DNA of 64,000 bases from Pseudomonadota bacterium (GCA_021779835.1 JAJXZX010000005.1:62001-126000), one strand, 5' to 3'. Numbered from the stretch's first letter, positions 36,337 to 44,987 are shown. The notes: generated by a model not told the origin, from the letters alone. Numbers and translations: made by a program.

Positions 36337-36344
36337 GCTCCCCC

Positions 36345-36406
36345 GAGGATATTTGGACCAAAGCAAGCCCATTTGCTTTGGCCGAAATATCCCCGCCGGA
36401 GGCTCC
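36345..36406. repeat. Palindromic intergenic repeat, copy 2
   Basis: The left arm GAGGATATTTGGACCAAAGC(AA), 36345-36366, pairs with the right arm from 36373 (TTGCTTTGGCCGAAATATCC...). The stem is about 19 base pairs with a 3-base mismatch and a 6-base loop. The right arm continues as CCCGCCGGAGGCTCC. Its 34 bases from 36373 match 38620-38653 at all but about three positions. Confidence 0.8.
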
Positions 36407-36466
36407 TTCCTTGACACCGGGCGCGCGCTGTCGGACCAATGCGCTTTCCGGCAAAGGCCCCGCGCG

Positions 36467-37141
36467 ATGAAAGAATCCGATCTCTACGCCCCCCTGAAAG
36501 CGCATCTTGAGGCACAAGGCTACGAGGTCAAAGCCGAGATCGGGGCCTGTGACCTGATGGCCCGGCGCGGCGACGAGCCGCCCGTTGTGATCGAGATGAA
36601 GCTGACCTTTTCGCTCGCCCTCGTCATGCAGGGCGTCGCGCGTCAGGCCCTGTTCGACCACGTCTATCTCGCCGTCCCGGTCTCGTCCGATCGCGGCTGG
36701 AAACTGCGCTACAGGGACATCATCCGCCTGTGCCGCCGCCTTGGCCTTGGCCTGATCGCGATCGGCCCCGGCGCGGCGGCGAAAATCGAAACCCACCTTG
36801 ATCCCGGCCCCTATGCGCCGCGCCGCAACACCGCGAAAGCCGGCCGCCTGTTGCGAGAGTTCGAGCGGCGCGAGGGTGATCACAATCTTGGCGGCAGCAC
36901 CGGCGTCAAGCGCATCACCGCCTACCGGCAAGACGCCCTGCGCATCGCATATCACTTGGCCGAGGGCGGCCCCAGCCGCCCCGCCCTGATTGCCCGCGAC
37001 ACCGGGGTCGCGCGCGCAGCGACCCTGCTGCGCGCCGATCACTACGGCTGGTTCGAGCGTATAGCGCCCGCGACCTACGCGCTTACCGCCAAGGGATTGG
37101 CCGAATTCGGCGCCTTTCCGGCACCAAACCCTACACCATAA
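36467..37141 (+). CDS. DUF2161 protein, putative PD-(D/E)XK phosphodiesterase
   Basis: 224 residues from the ATG at 36467. The N-terminal half has the nuclease-like layout: E...(YAPLKAHLEAQGYEVKAEIG), then D in CDLMARRG and E-x-K in PPVVIEMKLTF. The C-terminal half looks like a winged-helix module (RPALIARDTGVARAATLLRA, then GWFERIAPATYALTAKG). It may be a DNA-acting enzyme, but no role is established. It overlaps the convergent deaminase gene by 11 bases. Confidence 0.8.
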   Translation: MKESDLYAPLKAHLEAQGYEVKAEIGACDLMARRGDEPPVVIEMKLTFSLALVMQGVARQALFDHVYLAVPVSSDRGWKLRYRDIIRLCRRLGLGLIAIGPGAAAKIETHLDPGPYAPRRNTAKAGRLLREFERREGDHNLGGSTGVKRITAYRQDALRIAYHLAEGGPSRPALIARDTGVARAATLLRADHYGWFERIAPATYALTAKGLAEFGAFPAPNPTP

Positions 37142-38465
37142 GCCGCCGCGCCAGCTGGTTCTGCCGCTCTACCACCCGTGGCAGATCGATCGTCACCACC
37201 TGACCCGAGGCGACCACGCGGCGCCCCTCGACAAACAGATCGCGCACGCGCGTCGGCCCCGCCAGCAGCAGCGCCACTGGGTCCCACGACCCAGCGCTTT
37301 CCACACCCGACACGTCCCACACCGCGATATCCGCGCGCTTGCCAACCTCTAACGATCCGCAATCGTCGCGCCCCAACACGCGGGCGCCGCCCAGCGTCGC
37401 AATCTCCAGCGCCTCGCGCGCCGACATCGCATCGGCACCATTGGCGACCCGCTGCAACAGCATCGCCTGCCGCGCTTCGGCCACCAGATTGCCCGCGTCA
37501 TTCGAGGCGGAGCCGTCCACGCCAAGGCCCACCTTGACGCCCCGATCCCGCATCGCCCGCACCGGCGCGATCCCCGAGCCTAACCGACAGTTGGAACACG
37601 GGCAATGTGCTACCCCGGTGCCCGAGCGGGCGAACAGGTCCATCTCGCCCGCGTCCAGCTTCACGCAATGCGCGTGCCAGACGTCATCGCCGGTCCAGCC
37701 CAGATCCTCGGCATATTGCCCCGGACGACAGCCGAACTTTTCCAGCGAATAGGCGATATCCTCGTCATTCTCCGCCAGATGGGTGTGCAGCATCACCCCC
37801 TTGTCGCGCGCCAGCACCGCCGCATCGCGCATCAGATCGCGGCTGACCGAGAACGGCGAACAGGGCGCAAGCCCCACCCGCACCATCGCCCCCGGCCGCG
37901 CATCGTGAAAGCGGTCCACCACCCGGATGCAATCCTCAAGGATCGCCGCCTCGCGCTCGACCAGACTGTCAGGCGGCAACCCGCCCGCGCTTTCACCAAT
38001 CGACATCGCGCCGCGCGTCGGATGAAACCGCAGACCGATCTCGCCCGCCGCCTCGATCGTATCATCCAGCCGCGCACCGTTCGGGAACAGGTAAAGGTGA
38101 TCCGAGGTCAGCGTGCAGCCCGACAACGCCAGCTCTGCCAACCCGACCAAGGCCGAGACCCGCATCTCCTCCGGCCCGAACTTCGCCCAGATCGGGTAAA
38201 GCGTCTGAAGCCAGCCGAACAGCAACGCATCCTGCCCGCCCGGCACCGCCCGCGTCAGCGTCTGGTAAAGGTGGTGATGCGTGTTCACCAAGCCCGGCGT
38301 CACCACGCAACCGCGCGCTGACACCACCGTGCCCGTGGTCCGCAACCCCACACCCACGCCCGCGATCACCCCGTCGCGGATCAACACGTCGCCGCCCGCA
38401 ACCTCGGCGCGCGCACCATTCATCGTCACCACCGAAGTGGCGCCCTGCAATAGAATTTCCGTCAT
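37131..38465 (-). CDS. 8-oxoguanine deaminase-like amidohydrolase
   Basis: 444 residues from the ATG at 38465. Metal ligands in TPGLVNTHHHLYQTLTRAVP, LHTHLAENDEDI, WHAHCVKLD and GLGVDGSASND. The stretch AHCPCSNCRLGSGIAPVRAM is typical of 8-oxoguanine deaminases, which clear oxidised guanine to urate. Closely related enzymes act on other purines or triazines, so substrate is probable rather than certain. It faces guaD across a DUF2161 gene. Confidence 0.83.
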   Translation of the reverse strand: MTEILLQGATSVVTMNGARAEVAGGDVLIRDGVIAGVGVGLRTTGTVVSARGCVVTPGLVNTHHHLYQTLTRAVPGGQDALLFGWLQTLYPIWAKFGPEEMRVSALVGLAELALSGCTLTSDHLYLFPNGARLDDTIEAAGEIGLRFHPTRGAMSIGESAGGLPPDSLVEREAAILEDCIRVVDRFHDARPGAMVRVGLAPCSPFSVSRDLMRDAAVLARDKGVMLHTHLAENDEDIAYSLEKFGCRPGQYAEDLGWTGDDVWHAHCVKLDAGEMDLFARSGTGVAHCPCSNCRLGSGIAPVRAMRDRGVKVGLGVDGSASNDAGNLVAEARQAMLLQRVANGADAMSAREALEIATLGGARVLGRDDCGSLEVGKRADIAVWDVSGVESAGSWDPVALLLAGPTRVRDLFVEGRRVVASGQVVTIDLPRVVERQNQLARRLMV

Positions 38466-38617
38466 TCCCGTCTCCACACAGATCGGCCCAAGCCCCCTTC
38501 GGCCTGTGTGTTCATCGGTCGACAGAAAGGGGCGTCAAGGACTCGACCGCCACCAATTTAGCAAACCCGCGCCCCGCCTGACAAGGCAAAGCACAGCCGA
38601 TAAGCTGCCCACCCCCA

Positions 38618-38654
38618 AATTGCTTTGGTCCAAATATCCCCGCCGGAGGCTCCC
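38618..38654. repeat. Palindromic intergenic repeat, copy 3 (one arm only)
   Basis: Starts AAATTGCTTTGGTCCAAATA, then TCCCCGCCGGAGGCTCCC. It is nearly identical to the right arm of copy 2. The matching left arm is not seen upstream, so this is a half element. It ends 4 bases before the stop of the HisN-like gene. Confidence 0.75.
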
Positions 38655-38658
38655 GCCC

Positions 38659-39459
38659 TCACCCAGCCAGGACCGCCATCGCCGCCGCATGTATCTCGGA
38701 ATTGGCCGCCGCCAGCACGCGCCCACCCTGATGCGCGGATCGCCCCTGCCAGTCGGTCACGATACCGCCCGCCGCCTCGATCACCGCAATCGGGGCTTGC
38801 ACATCGTAGGGTTGCAAGCCAGCCTCGACCACCAGATCAATCTGCCCCGCCGCGATCAGCGCATAGGCATAGCAATCCATGCCATAGCGCGTCAGCCGCA
38901 CCTGCGACGAAAGCCTGCGAAACGCAGCACCTTCTTCCGCGCTGCCAACCTCGGGAAATGTGGTAAACAAGATCGCCTGATCCAACCCGCGCGGCGCACG
39001 GCACCGCAAGGGGCGCTGCCCCATCGGCCCCTTGACCCATGCCTGACCAAAGCCGCCCATAAACCGCTCGCCGATATAGGGCTGGTCGATCAGGCCCATG
39101 ATCGGCCCCGTCGCATCCGCGACAGAGATCAGCACCCCCCAAGTCGGCGTGCCGCTCAGATACCCGCGCGTGCCATCGATCGGGTCGAGCACCCATGTCA
39201 GACCAGACGAGCCTTCGCTCCGCCCCATCTCTTCGCCCAGGATGCCGTCCTGAGGACGTCGCCGTGCGAGAACTTCGCGCATCCGCGCCTCGGACTCGCG
39301 GTCTGCCACCGTCACCGGGTCAAACCGGTCGGCCTCTTTGGTATCGGCCGACAATCCCTCGGCACGAAAATGCGCGAGTGTTGCCACCCGCGCTACTTCG
39401 GCCAGTTCTTCGGCCACATCCACCAGCGCCGCGCGCTCTGCTTCGCTTAAGTCCGACAT
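38659..39459 (-). CDS. hisN: Inositol monophosphatase family protein, HisN-type histidinol-phosphatase
   Basis: 266 residues. Metal-binding motifs DGILGEEMG, VLDPIDGTRGYLSGTPTW and the C-terminal YDVQAPIAVIEAAGGIVTDW. The GTRGY version after the DPIDG motif and the late DVQAP are typical of HisN histidinol-phosphatases rather than SuhB. It would make L-histidinol in histidine synthesis. No other his genes are in the window. Confidence 0.85.
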   Translation of the reverse strand: MSDLSEAERAALVDVAEELAEVARVATLAHFRAEGLSADTKEADRFDPVTVADRESEARMREVLARRRPQDGILGEEMGRSEGSSGLTWVLDPIDGTRGYLSGTPTWGVLISVADATGPIMGLIDQPYIGERFMGGFGQAWVKGPMGQRPLRCRAPRGLDQAILFTTFPEVGSAEEGAAFRRLSSQVRLTRYGMDCYAYALIAAGQIDLVVEAGLQPYDVQAPIAVIEAAGGIVTDWQGRSAHQGGRVLAAANSEIHAAAMAVLAG

Positions 39460-39542
39460 CGCCGCCCCCTGCCAACTGCCGTCCCGCGGTAGCGGGGCGG
39501 GCGCAGGGGGTCAAGTCCGCACAAGGTGCTGCCGCAGCCGCT

Positions 39543-39905
39543 TCAGGCCGCTTCGCTCAGCACACGCGCAAGGTCAAACAGGCGCCGACGTTGGTGCTCG
39601 GGGATTGCATAATACGACCGCACCAATTCCAGCGCTTCTTTATCCGCCAGAATATCGCCTTCAACCCGGGGCTGACTGTCGCGCGCCGCATCGATCCCTT
39701 CGAAGAAAAAGCTGATCGGCACGCCCAGCGTGTCTGCCACATCCCACAGGCGGGAGGCGCTGACGCGGTTCATACCGGTCTCGTATTTCTGAATCTGCTG
39801 GAATTTGATCCCAACCTTATCGGCAAGCTGTTGTTGCGTCATGCCAATCATCCAACGACGATGGCGAATGCGTTTGCCGACATGGGCATCCACGGGGTGT
39901 TTCAT
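39543..39905 (-). CDS. XRE family transcriptional regulator
   Basis: 120 residues from the ATG at 39905. Helix-turn-helix at VGKRIRHRRWMIGMTQQQLA and KVGIKFQQIQKYETGMNRVS, then DTLGVPISFFFEG and a C-terminal helix with AIPEHQRRRLFDLARVL. This compact form is very common in Rhodobacterales; the target is unknown. A hydrophobic FFF patch after the HTH is standard. Two palindromes lie upstream (40009-40043) and could be its operators. Confidence 0.87.
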   Translation of the reverse strand: MKHPVDAHVGKRIRHRRWMIGMTQQQLADKVGIKFQQIQKYETGMNRVSASRLWDVADTLGVPISFFFEGIDAARDSQPRVEGDILADKEALELVRSYYAIPEHQRRRLFDLARVLSEAA

Positions 39906-40279
39906 AGCTTTCTCCTGCACTGTTTCCAAAATTCCGCTTTGCCCCAAGTTTTCAAAGCAGATCGCCTCAACTAGACCACTTCCAATTTGTCTATCCAAAT
40001 TCATCTCAAGGTAGATTGCTACCTGTCTTTTAGGACATGTCCTTTCGATACCTTTCCGCCGCCAACACGCCGGTTTCACCGCCTCGGATTTCCCACCGAT
40101 CACTCTCCCCTACCGAGTTTTCGCCTCCCATCACTCGCTTTTCGCCGCGCAACGCGCAAAAACGCCCATTTCCTACGTCAACTTTGTGATTTTCACACAT
40201 TTCCCCACGCGCCACGTCCGAAAGCTGGATCAAGTGCGCCGCTCGCGCTATTTCAATCCCAAAAGCAGCGGAGAACCCC
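39906..40279. other. 374-base divergent intergenic region
   Basis: It separates the XRE regulator from the quinone reductase gene. It holds two palindromes at 40009-40024 and 40032-40043. The rest (40044-40260) is pyrimidine-rich on the plus strand. A frame of about 100 codons on the minus strand here overlaps the quinone reductase start and shows no protein-like features. No RNA gene was recognised. Confidence 0.6.
40009..40043. promoter_or_regulatory. Two adjacent palindromes upstream of the XRE gene
   Basis: AGGTAG-ATTG-CTACCT (40009-40024) and the perfect 12-mer AGGACATGTCCT (40032-40043), 7 bases apart. They lie about 105 bases before the regulator start on one side and 237 before the quinone reductase on the other. 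They are plausible operators for an autoregulating XRE protein. Confidence 0.45.
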
Positions 40280-41245
40280 ATGCGCGCCTTCCAAATCGAC
40301 CAGCTCGGCGAATCACCTCGGTTGACCGACATCGCGGCGCCCACCCCCGGCCCGGGCGAGGTGCGCCTTGATATCGCCGCCTGCGGCCTGAACTTCGCCG
40401 ACTTGCTGATGTTGAAAGGCCAGTATCAGGAGCACCCGGTGCTACCCTTCACCGTCGGGATGGAGCTTGCGGGCACCGTCGCCACTCACGGACCCGGCGT
40501 CACCGCCCCCGCAATCGGCACCCGCGTCGCGGTGGTGGGCGGCTCTGGCGGGCTGGCCGAACAGGGCTGCTTTCCCGCGGCCGCCTGCGTGCCGATCCCC
40601 GACGCCATGTCCTTCACCGACGCCGCTGCCTTCCTCATCACCTATTCCACCAGCCACGTCGCCCTCGCCCACCGCGCCCACCTCGCGCCGGGCGAGACGC
40701 TGCTGGTGCTTGGTGCTGCGGGTGGCGTCGGCCTGACCGCCGTCGAAATCGGCAAACGCATGGGCGCGCGCGTCATCGCCAGCGCGCGCGGGGCCGACAA
40801 ACTCGCCGCCGCCATCGCCGCGGGCGCCGACCATGTCATCGACTCAGACGCGGGCACCTTGCGCGAAACCGTCAAGGCGCTTGGCGGCGCGGATGTCGTC
40901 TACGACCCGGTCGGCGGCCAGCAGTTTATGGACGCCCTGCGCGCCACCAACCCAGAGGGCCGCATTCTGTCGATCGGCTTCGCCTCAGGCGAGGTGCCGC
41001 AGGTGCCCGCCAACCTGTTGTTGGTGAAGAACCTCACCCTGATAGGCCTCTACTGGGGCGGCTACCTGAAATTCCGCCCCGAGGTCATCACCGACAGCCT
41101 GCACCAGCTTTTCGCGTGGTATCAGGCGGGCGACCTCCACCCCCACGTCAGCCACATCCTGCCGCTCGACCAAGCCGCCGAGGCGCTGGAGATCCTGCGC
41201 AGCCGCAAATCCACCGGCAAAGTCGTCGTCACCACCGCGCGCTAA
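40280..41245 (+). CDS. NADPH:quinone oxidoreductase family protein (MDR superfamily)
   Basis: 321 residues, zinc-free medium-chain reductase. The start MRAFQIDQLGESPRL and ACGLNFADLLMLKGQYQEHP are typical, and the nucleotide-binding motif is LVLGAAGGVGLTAVEIGK. It probably reduces quinones or enones with NADPH. It is convergent with a LysR gene (10-base gap). Confidence 0.9.
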   Translation: MRAFQIDQLGESPRLTDIAAPTPGPGEVRLDIAACGLNFADLLMLKGQYQEHPVLPFTVGMELAGTVATHGPGVTAPAIGTRVAVVGGSGGLAEQGCFPAAACVPIPDAMSFTDAAAFLITYSTSHVALAHRAHLAPGETLLVLGAAGGVGLTAVEIGKRMGARVIASARGADKLAAAIAAGADHVIDSDAGTLRETVKALGGADVVYDPVGGQQFMDALRATNPEGRILSIGFASGEVPQVPANLLLVKNLTLIGLYWGGYLKFRPEVITDSLHQLFAWYQAGDLHPHVSHILPLDQAAEALEILRSRKSTGKVVVTTAR

Positions 41246-41255
41246 AGAGAGCGCC

Positions 41256-42110
41256 CTACCGCGCCCGCATCGCGTCGCGGATCATCGCGGCCAGCGCATC
41301 TACCGTCGGCCCATGGCTCGGCTCCGCGACATACATATTGATATGCGTGCGCGCGAGGTCGGGTAGCGCGCCGCCATGCGGGATCGGCTCCAGATAGCGC
41401 GGCTCTGCCCCCGCCACCAAGGCATGAACCGCCAGATCGGCACTGACACTCGCCTCGATCGAGCGCGTCGAATCCGATTCCACCGCCATCACCCAGGGTA
41501 TCCCCGCCCGGTCCAGCGCCTCCTGCACGCCGACGCGAAAGATACAGTTATGCTCGAACGCCAGCGGCAAGGGCCGCTGCTTCCACGCCACGCCCCCCGG
41601 CGCGCCCAGCCAGATCAGCGGCAGCTCGTTCAGCGTCTCGCCCTCTGGTCCACAGCTATCCTCGGTGGTCAGCACGATATCGGCCTCCCCGCGCGCGAAC
41701 AGCGCCTTCAGCCGCCGCGTATAGGATGACACCAACTGCACCCGCACGCGCGGGTAATCGCGCGCGAACTGCTGCATCACCTGCGGGATCGACGGATACA
41801 CAATATCTGACGGCACCCCCAGCACGACCTCGCCCTCATACGCCTGATGCGTCAGCCGCGCGATCGCCTCATCGTTCAGCGCCAGCATCCGGCGCGCATA
41901 GCCCAGCATCTGCTCGCCCGCCGCCGTGAGCGCCACGCCGCGCCCGCTACGGTCCAGCAACTGCAACTCCAACGAGTCCTCCAGCCGCTTGACCTGCATC
42001 GACACCGCCGATTGCGTCAGGTTCAAAAAGCCAGAGGCCCGCGTCACGCCGCCCGCATCCGCCACCGCCACAAACGACCGCAACGTGGTCAAGTCAAGAT
42101 TTCGCGACAT
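41256..42110 (-). CDS. LysR-family transcriptional regulator
   Basis: 284 residues. N-terminal HTH: LTTLRSFVAVADAGGVTRAS, then LNLTQSAVSMQVKRLEDSL, followed by an effector-binding domain (GEVVLGVPSDIVYPSIPQVM). Divergent from a DUF1127 gene across 123 bases, and relatives commonly control such a neighbour. The effector is unknown. Confidence 0.92.
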   Translation of the reverse strand: MSRNLDLTTLRSFVAVADAGGVTRASGFLNLTQSAVSMQVKRLEDSLELQLLDRSGRGVALTAAGEQMLGYARRMLALNDEAIARLTHQAYEGEVVLGVPSDIVYPSIPQVMQQFARDYPRVRVQLVSSYTRRLKALFARGEADIVLTTEDSCGPEGETLNELPLIWLGAPGGVAWKQRPLPLAFEHNCIFRVGVQEALDRAGIPWVMAVESDSTRSIEASVSADLAVHALVAGAEPRYLEPIPHGGALPDLARTHINMYVAEPSHGPTVDALAAMIRDAMRAR

Positions 42111-42188
42111 ATCATGCTTCCTGATGTGTTACGTCAAAACCATTCATTTTACAAATGAACCGCAAAGGCGCAGAAACATCAAGAAGAT

Positions 42189-42204
42189 TGATGCACATGC
42201 GTCA
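42189..42204. promoter_or_regulatory. Imperfect palindrome between lysR and the DUF1127 gene
   Basis: TGATGCACATGCGTCA, 6 of 8 positions symmetric, 30 bases before the DUF1127 ATG. Candidate site for the divergent LysR protein, weak on its own. Confidence 0.3.
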
Positions 42205-42233
42205 ATATATTTGCTTTCAGAAAGAGTCCTCCG

Positions 42234-42449
42234 ATGACTACCCTCCTCCGCACCCGCCCCGCCACTCTCTCTTTCAACCCGTTTGCGGCGTTCGCCCGTC
42301 TGATGCAGGCCTTCGCCACGCGCCGCCAGTTCCGCCAACTGGGCGAACTTGACGCCTATCTGCTTGACGACATGGGCCTCACCCGGCAGCAGGCGGAAGA
42401 ACTGTCCAGGCTTCCGGTTTGGGACGCGCCAAGCTACTGGCGTCGCTAA
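42234..42449 (+). CDS. DUF1127 domain protein
   Basis: 71 residues. The C-terminal half is the arginine-rich DUF1127 motif: FRQLGELDAYLLDDMGLTRQ followed by QAEELSR. Small DUF1127 proteins in alphaproteobacteria are linked to stress, phosphate or RNA-level regulation. It is divergent from lysR and followed by its own terminator. Confidence 0.88.
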   Translation: MTTLLRTRPATLSFNPFAAFARLMQAFATRRQFRQLGELDAYLLDDMGLTRQQAEELSRLPVWDAPSYWRR

Positions 42450-42451
42450 TC

Positions 42452-42467
42452 CCGGCCTCCGGGCCGG
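42452..42467 (+). terminator. Rho-independent terminator of the DUF1127 gene
   Basis: CCGGCC-TCCG-GGCCGG followed by ATTTTCCC, 2 bases after the stop codon. The stem is short but strong and has the favourable TCCG loop. Confidence 0.65.
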
Positions 42468-42605
42468 ATTTTCCCGCAATTCGACGTGTCAGCACCGGAT
42501 TTGTTCCGGTTCCGCTTGAAATGCCGGGCCAGCTTCCCGATATTCCAACCAGAGAGGCGGTAGCATACGCGCCGCCTCAGGGAATTTTGGTAAGGAGGCT
42601 TCTGA

Positions 42606-43325
42606 ATGGCCAACTACAACGCTTATGGCGCAAGCGTCGGCCCGGTCACCGGGCAGATTGACGTGGGTCTTCGCGCGCATATGAACAAAGTCTACGGGCT
42701 GATGGCGCTGGCGATGCTTGTCACCGGCGGCGTGGCTTACGGCGTCGGCACCAACATCGCCCTGCTCAGCGCCATCTCGCACGGACCGCTGCGCTATGTG
42801 GTGATGTTCGCGCCGCTCGTAGTGGTGTTCGGCTTCAGCGCGATGATCAACCGCCTGTCGGTTGCCGCAGCACAAGGGGTGTTCTACCTCTTCGCCGCGC
42901 TGATGGGCCTGTCGCTCAGCTACATCTTCGCCGTCTACACCGGCGTGTCGATCGCGCAAACCTTCCTCGTCACCGCGATCACCTTCGCCGGGCTTAGCCT
43001 TTACGGCTACACGACCAAGCGCGACCTGTCGGGCATGGGCACCTTCTTCATGATGGGTCTTATTGGCCTGCTCGTCGCGATGGTGGTCAACATGTTCCTG
43101 CACTCCGCCGCGATCACCTTCGCCACCTCGGCGATCGGCGTGCTGCTGTTCGCGGGCCTCACCGCCTACGACACGCAGAACATCAAGGCGACCTATGTGC
43201 AGATGGCGCAGTCGGGCGACCGAGAGTGGCTTGGCAAATCCGCCATCATGGGCGCGCTGAGCCTGTATCTCGACTTCCTCAACATGTTCATGTTCCTGCT
43301 GCAATTCATGGGCAACCGGAACTGA
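42606..43325 (+). CDS. Bax inhibitor-1/YccA family membrane protein
   Basis: 239 residues with seven hydrophobic segments. A conserved start (VDVGLRAHMNKVYGLMALAM in the form IDVGLRAH) leads into the helices; a late segment reads AGLTAYDTQNIKATY, with GALSLYLDFLNMFMFLL at the end. YccA-like proteins act as calcium/proton leak channels or modulate FtsH. TAAGGAGG lies 6 bases before the ATG. Confidence 0.92.
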   Translation: MANYNAYGASVGPVTGQIDVGLRAHMNKVYGLMALAMLVTGGVAYGVGTNIALLSAISHGPLRYVVMFAPLVVVFGFSAMINRLSVAAAQGVFYLFAALMGLSLSYIFAVYTGVSIAQTFLVTAITFAGLSLYGYTTKRDLSGMGTFFMMGLIGLLVAMVVNMFLHSAAITFATSAIGVLLFAGLTAYDTQNIKATYVQMAQSGDREWLGKSAIMGALSLYLDFLNMFMFLLQFMGNRN

Positions 43326-43349
43326 CCCCACGGGGATGCATACGACATA

Positions 43350-43371
43350 GGGCCGGTGGAAACACCGGCCC
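43350..43371 (+). terminator. Rho-independent terminator of the YccA-like gene
   Basis: GGGCCGGTG-GAAA-CACCGGCCC followed by TTTTCTTTT. A classic 9-base stem with GAAA tetraloop and T-run, 24 bases after the stop. Confidence 0.92.
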
Positions 43372-43506
43372 TTTTCTTTTGCCAAACGGAGCCGTCGGCT
43401 GCTGCCGATCCGGGGCGCCAAAGCTCTGCCATCGCATAGGCCCCCATGTGCGCGGTGGCAAAGCGGGGCCTGCCCTTCACCCGCAACAAGCAAACCCACC
43501 AACGAA

Positions 43507-43534
43507 AAAGACCGCCCCCAAAGGAGCGGCCTTT
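43507..43534 (-). terminator. Rho-independent terminator of rpmG
   Basis: A 12-base stem (43507-43518 with 43523-43534, two G-U type pairs) and a 4-base loop. On the minus strand it runs into TCTTTTTCG. It lies 26 bases after the rpmG stop. Confidence 0.85.
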
Positions 43535-43559
43535 ACGTCTTTCGACCCCAGGGCAGATC

Positions 43560-43727
43560 TTACTTGATCTTGCCTTCTTTGTATTCGACGTGCTGACGCA
43601 CAACGGGGTCGTATTTCTTGACCGACATCTTTTCGGTCATGGTGCGGGCGTTCTTCTTGGTCACATAGAAGTGCCCGGTGCCCGCCGTCGAGTTCAGACG
43701 GATCTTGATCGTCGTCGGCTTCGCCAT
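43560..43727 (-). CDS. rpmG: 50S ribosomal protein L33
   Basis: 55 residues, found by translating the minus strand: [20 protein letters not shown], then [14 protein letters not shown] and [15 protein letters not shown]. This is the cysteine-free (zinc-independent) form of L33. AGGAG lies just upstream of the ATG at 43727. It is a separate transcription unit with its own terminator. Confidence 0.97.
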   Translation of the reverse strand: MAKPTTIKIRLNSTAGTGHFYVTKKNARTMTEKMSVKKYDPVVRQHVEYKEGKIK

Positions 43728-43852
43728 AATCGTATCTCCTGCAGCCGGAGGGCGGGCCTCCGTGAAATCCTTGAAGCCCGCCTTTTAACGGCGCACCCGG
43801 CGGAGTCAATCGCAAAATCCCCGCCCGGTGCGCGATTTACAAAATGGCGGTG

Positions 43853-44584
43853 TCAGGAGGCCAGAACCGGCACACCCATCGCCGTATGCATCGCATCGCG
43901 CGAGGCCTTGTCGATGCCCAGCGACGCCGCAAGCTGCGTCAGATAGGCTCGCTCGACATCGCTGTCGACCTTGATCGACATCAGCGAGGCCGAATACACC
44001 TGCGTCTTGTTGCTGGCATCCGTTGCCGCCACAAGGCCCGCAATATCCAGCGGCGCCGCCAGTTGTGCCTGCACAAACGCCGTCTCATCCGGCCCCGAGG
44101 TCGAGATATGGCCCAGGATCTTGGCCTTCTCGTCGTCGTCGATGTTGCCGTCGGCCTTCGCCGCCTGAATCATCGCGCGGATCATCAACTGCGCGGTTTG
44201 CTCTGCGGCGCTCGATGCCGGGGTGCCGCCCATCAGGCTGCCCATCAGCTCTCCCACCACGCCGCTGCCCGCAACACCCGCGCCGGTCAGCGCAGTCATC
44301 AGCCCGCCCAACCCTGCAGGCGCCGCCGCTGCCGTCGCCGCCCCCGTCGCGCCGCCCATCATGCCAGTAACCTGGCCCAACAGGCCCTTGACCGCATCCG
44401 CGCCGCCGGGGATCCCCATTTGCTGCGCCATGCCGCCCAAGCTGTCCGCCAAACCGCCCGGCGCACCGGAGTTCTGCAACATGCTGCTGATGCCCTGCAT
44501 CCCGCCCAGCTTGTTATATTCCTCAACGCCCTTGGCCGCCGCAAAACCGACTGCCATCGTTGCCAACGTATTCAAGAAACTCAT
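43853..44584 (-). CDS. DUF533 domain protein (YebE-like, TerB-like C-terminus)
   Basis: 243 residues. The N-terminal half is rich in Gly/Ala/Met with weak hydrophobic segments (LNTLATMAVGFAAAKGVEEY). The C-terminal half is a helical TerB-like domain: MIRAMIQAAKADGNIDDDEK, then LGIDKASRDAMHTAMG. The acidic DGNIDDDE may bind a metal. It is probably membrane-associated; the function is unknown. Confidence 0.85.
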   Translation of the reverse strand: MSFLNTLATMAVGFAAAKGVEEYNKLGGMQGISSMLQNSGAPGGLADSLGGMAQQMGIPGGADAVKGLLGQVTGMMGGATGAATAAAAPAGLGGLMTALTGAGVAGSGVVGELMGSLMGGTPASSAAEQTAQLMIRAMIQAAKADGNIDDDEKAKILGHISTSGPDETAFVQAQLAAPLDIAGLVAATDASNKTQVYSASLMSIKVDSDVERAYLTQLAASLGIDKASRDAMHTAMGVPVLAS

Positions 44585-44987
44585 ATCACTTCTCCTGTCT
44601 GGGTGCCCGGATGATAGTCACGCCATTGTGACATGCACCCCATTCATTTCGGCGATCCGCAAAATGTGACCGCCCGCCTCCGGTTAACGATGCCTGATCC
44701 AGGCCGGATCAGGCGGTCTTGACGCACACAAAATCTGGAACACCCCGACCGTGGGGCCGGTCGAACCCCCATAATTCGTCTCGCCGCGAATAGACCATGG
44801 TGGCCGACGCGTGGGCAACCGGAATTGTTGCCTGCAAGACGGGGAAAATTTCGCGGTATCGCTCACCCCTGTCCGTGCGTTTGGCGCAGATTACCAGAGG
44901 GGCGCGAGGGAGTCCGGGCCATGGGGCGAGGGTCCCTCTGCCCTGCAAGCAAGCCCGCACGACCGCCCAACACGGCCGAAAAACAAT
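44585..44987. other. Gap between the DUF533 gene and rnpB
   Basis: 403 bases. A hairpin GCCTGATCC-AGGCC-GGATCAGGC lies at 44692-44714. A short minus-strand frame here (about 100 codons, 44709-45020) runs into the rnpB 3' part and has no recognised domain, so it is not called. After rnpB on the minus strand there is TTGTTTTTCGG, a possible 3' end signal. Confidence 0.5.

Noticed and set aside
40185-40197. TGTGA-TTT-TCACA as a Crp site
   Set aside because: The spacer is 3 bases, not the 6 needed for Crp/FNR-type sites.
40030-40344. About 104-codon minus-strand frame upstream of the XRE gene
   Set aside because: Covers the start of the quinone reductase gene and intergenic palindromes; no ribosome site or domain seen.
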